From assembly GCA_903837255.1 (NCBI GenBank), contig CAILTZ010000616.1, positions 1-6,185 on the forward strand: a stretch of 6,185 nt of DNA, written 5' to 3'. Position numbers and translations under genes: made by a program. The notes under the pieces are model-generated. The model saw only the letters and a list, made by a program, of their open reading frames with translations. It was not told where the DNA came from and did no database searches. This DNA is from an uncultured Pirellula sp. (lineage in GTDB: Bacteria > Planctomycetota > Planctomycetia > Pirellulales > Pirellulaceae). Positions within the stretch are counted from its first letter, which is position 1. Each line of letters starts with the position of its first letter. Shown here one piece after another: positions 5,120 through 6,185 of this stretch.

Positions 5120-6185
5120 ATGTCATCACCATTGCCCTACCGCATCTGCATCGCCTGTCTTTTGGTCCTCGGGATTTCTACCCAAGTTGTCTTCTCGCAG
5201 TCCACTGATAGCGATCCGGCAACACCAAGAGACATCTCGTTCAACCGAGATGTTCGCCCCATCCTGGCTGCAACCTGCTTCCGTTGCCACGGCCAAGATG
5301 CCGGCCACCGCGAAGCCGACCTGAGGTTGGATGTTGCCAAAGACGCAACGGCCAAACGGGACTCAGGCACAGCCATCGTCCCAAACCACCCCGACCAAAG
5401 CCTCCTCTGGCAGAGGATCCATTCCAACGAGCCAGACAAAGTCATGCCACCGCCGAACGCTCCTCGGCAACTCTCCGATCAAGAAAAACAAACGCTTGAA
5501 AGGTGGATTGCCCAAGGTGCACTCTACGAGAGCCACTGGGCACTAGAACCAATCCGACCATCCGCAGCACACGACACCTCTGGCATCAAGGCGAACTCAA
5601 ACAACCCTCCACCGCGGGTCTGGATCGATCGAGCCCTCGAGCAACAAGCCCCCGAAACTCAGCTTGAAATGCTCGGACCAGCCGACCCGAGAACCCTCGC
5701 CCGTCGGTTGGCATTCACCCTGACGGGACTGCCTCCAAGCATCGAAGATGTCGATCGCTTTGCCCAAGACCCATCGCCCCAAGCTTACGAGAAACTCGTC
5801 GATCAGTACCTCGACTCCCCTCATTACGGTGAAGAGATGGCGCGGCATTGGCTCGATGTGGCCCGTTACGGAGACACCCACGGACTGCACCTGGACAACG
5901 ACCGTCTGATTTGGCCCTATCGCGATTGGGTTGTCGGTGCCTTCAACGCCAACATGCCCTTCGATGAATTCACCATCGAACAACTCGCCGGCGATCTGCT
6001 CGAAAACCCGACCCAATCGCAACTTGTAGCCACCGGCTTTAACCGCTGCAACGTTACGACCGCCGAAGGTGGAGCGATCAACGACGAGTTCCTCTTCCGC
6101 TACGCAGTCGATCGCACCAGCACGACGATCCAAGCGTTCCTGGGACTCACCGGCGGCTGCGCTGTGTGCCACGACCACAAATACG
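5120..6185 (+). CDS. PSCyt1/DUF1549 planctomycete cytochrome c-type protein (3' end outside window)
   Basis: From ATG 5120 the frame stays open for 355 codons to the window edge. A signal peptide is visible at 1-27 (hydrophobic core IACLLVLGIS, ending VVFSQ), so the protein is exported. The PSCyt1 haem domain follows, with FNRDVRPILA (41-50), the haem-attachment motif CFRCH (53-57), ADLRLD (66-71) and VMPPP (108-112), where Met109 is the likely axial ligand. The DUF1549 domain covers about 165-355, with TLARRLAFTLTGLPP (192-206), HYGEEMARHWLDVARY (235-250) and a second haem-type motif, CAVCH (347-351) in CAVCHDHKY. Full-length relatives have about 800-1100 aa and end with DUF1553, so roughly half or less is seen. 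Genes of this family are usually followed by a DUF1501 (sulfatase-like) gene, which cannot be checked here. A role in polymer breakdown or redox chemistry at the envelope has been suggested for the family but is unproven. No Shine-Dalgarno precedes the start; the start is chosen because it gives a proper signal peptide. Confidence 0.95.
   Translation, partial: MSSPLPYRICIACLLVLGISTQVVFSQSTDSDPATPRDISFNRDVRPILAATCFRCHGQDAGHREADLRLDVAKDATAKRDSGTAIVPNHPDQSLLWQRIHSNEPDKVMPPPNAPRQLSDQEKQTLERWIAQGALYESHWALEPIRPSAAHDTSGIKANSNNPPPRVWIDRALEQQAPETQLEMLGPADPRTLARRLAFTLTGLPPSIEDVDRFAQDPSPQAYEKLVDQYLDSPHYGEEMARHWLDVARYGDTHGLHLDNDRLIWPYRDWVVGAFNANMPFDEFTIEQLAGDLLENPTQSQLVATGFNRCNVTTAEGGAINDEFLFRYAVDRTSTTIQAFLGLTGGCAVCHDHKY

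Noticed and set aside
5597..6178. 193-codon minus-strand open frame at the right end
   Set aside because: Shadow of the PSCyt1/DUF1549 gene, whose + strand reading has full domain support.

Overview
The window looks like a piece of a planctomycete chromosome (Pirellulales/Rhodopirellula-like). Two families almost confined to Planctomycetes and their relatives lie only about 2.2 kb apart: a DUF1559 protein with a prepilin-type N-terminus (1815-2891) and a large PSCyt1/DUF1549 'planctomycete cytochrome c' protein that runs off the right edge (5120-6185). Shine-Dalgarno sites are weak or absent at most starts. The assignment rests on these families only; no rRNA or tRNA is present.

Layout. All supported genes are on the + strand. 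(1) 2-295 is the C-terminal end of an unrecognised protein with one C-terminal membrane helix. (2) 389-1753 encodes an apolipoprotein N-acyltransferase (Lnt)-like membrane enzyme that keeps the Glu/Lys/Cys catalytic set but lacks the usual last membrane helix. (3) 1815-2891 encodes the DUF1559 pseudopilin-like protein, with the only good Shine-Dalgarno site. These three are closely spaced and may be co-transcribed. (4) 2892-3291 is a 400-bp gap. It holds a roughly 263-bp palindrome-rich segment (2941-3203) bounded by near-perfect 13-bp inverted repeats of a REP/MITE type, a terminator-like hairpin, and a candidate promoter overlaid by a nested dyad. (5) 3292-4926 encodes a photolyase/cryptochrome-family flavoprotein with a forced TTG start and several unexpected active-site substitutions. 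(6) 4927-5119 is a 193-bp spacer with an 8-bp inverted repeat and a perfect TATAAT. (7) From 5120 the PSCyt1/DUF1549 gene begins.

The left and right halves differ in base composition. On the same strand, sampled stretches left of about 2.9 kb are richer in G than C, or equal, and often T-rich. From about 3.3 kb onward the coding strand is clearly C-rich. The change falls in the gap that holds the inverted-repeat element, so this gap is a candidate junction.

Functionally the window mixes envelope biology (lipoprotein acylation, pseudopilin-like surface protein, exported haem protein) with light-dependent DNA repair or light sensing. I see no single dedicated pathway linking all genes and no CRISPR array, phage or defence cassette. 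The points most worth checking are the non-canonical photolyase, the inverted-repeat element at the skew switch, and the nested dyad over the photolyase promoter.
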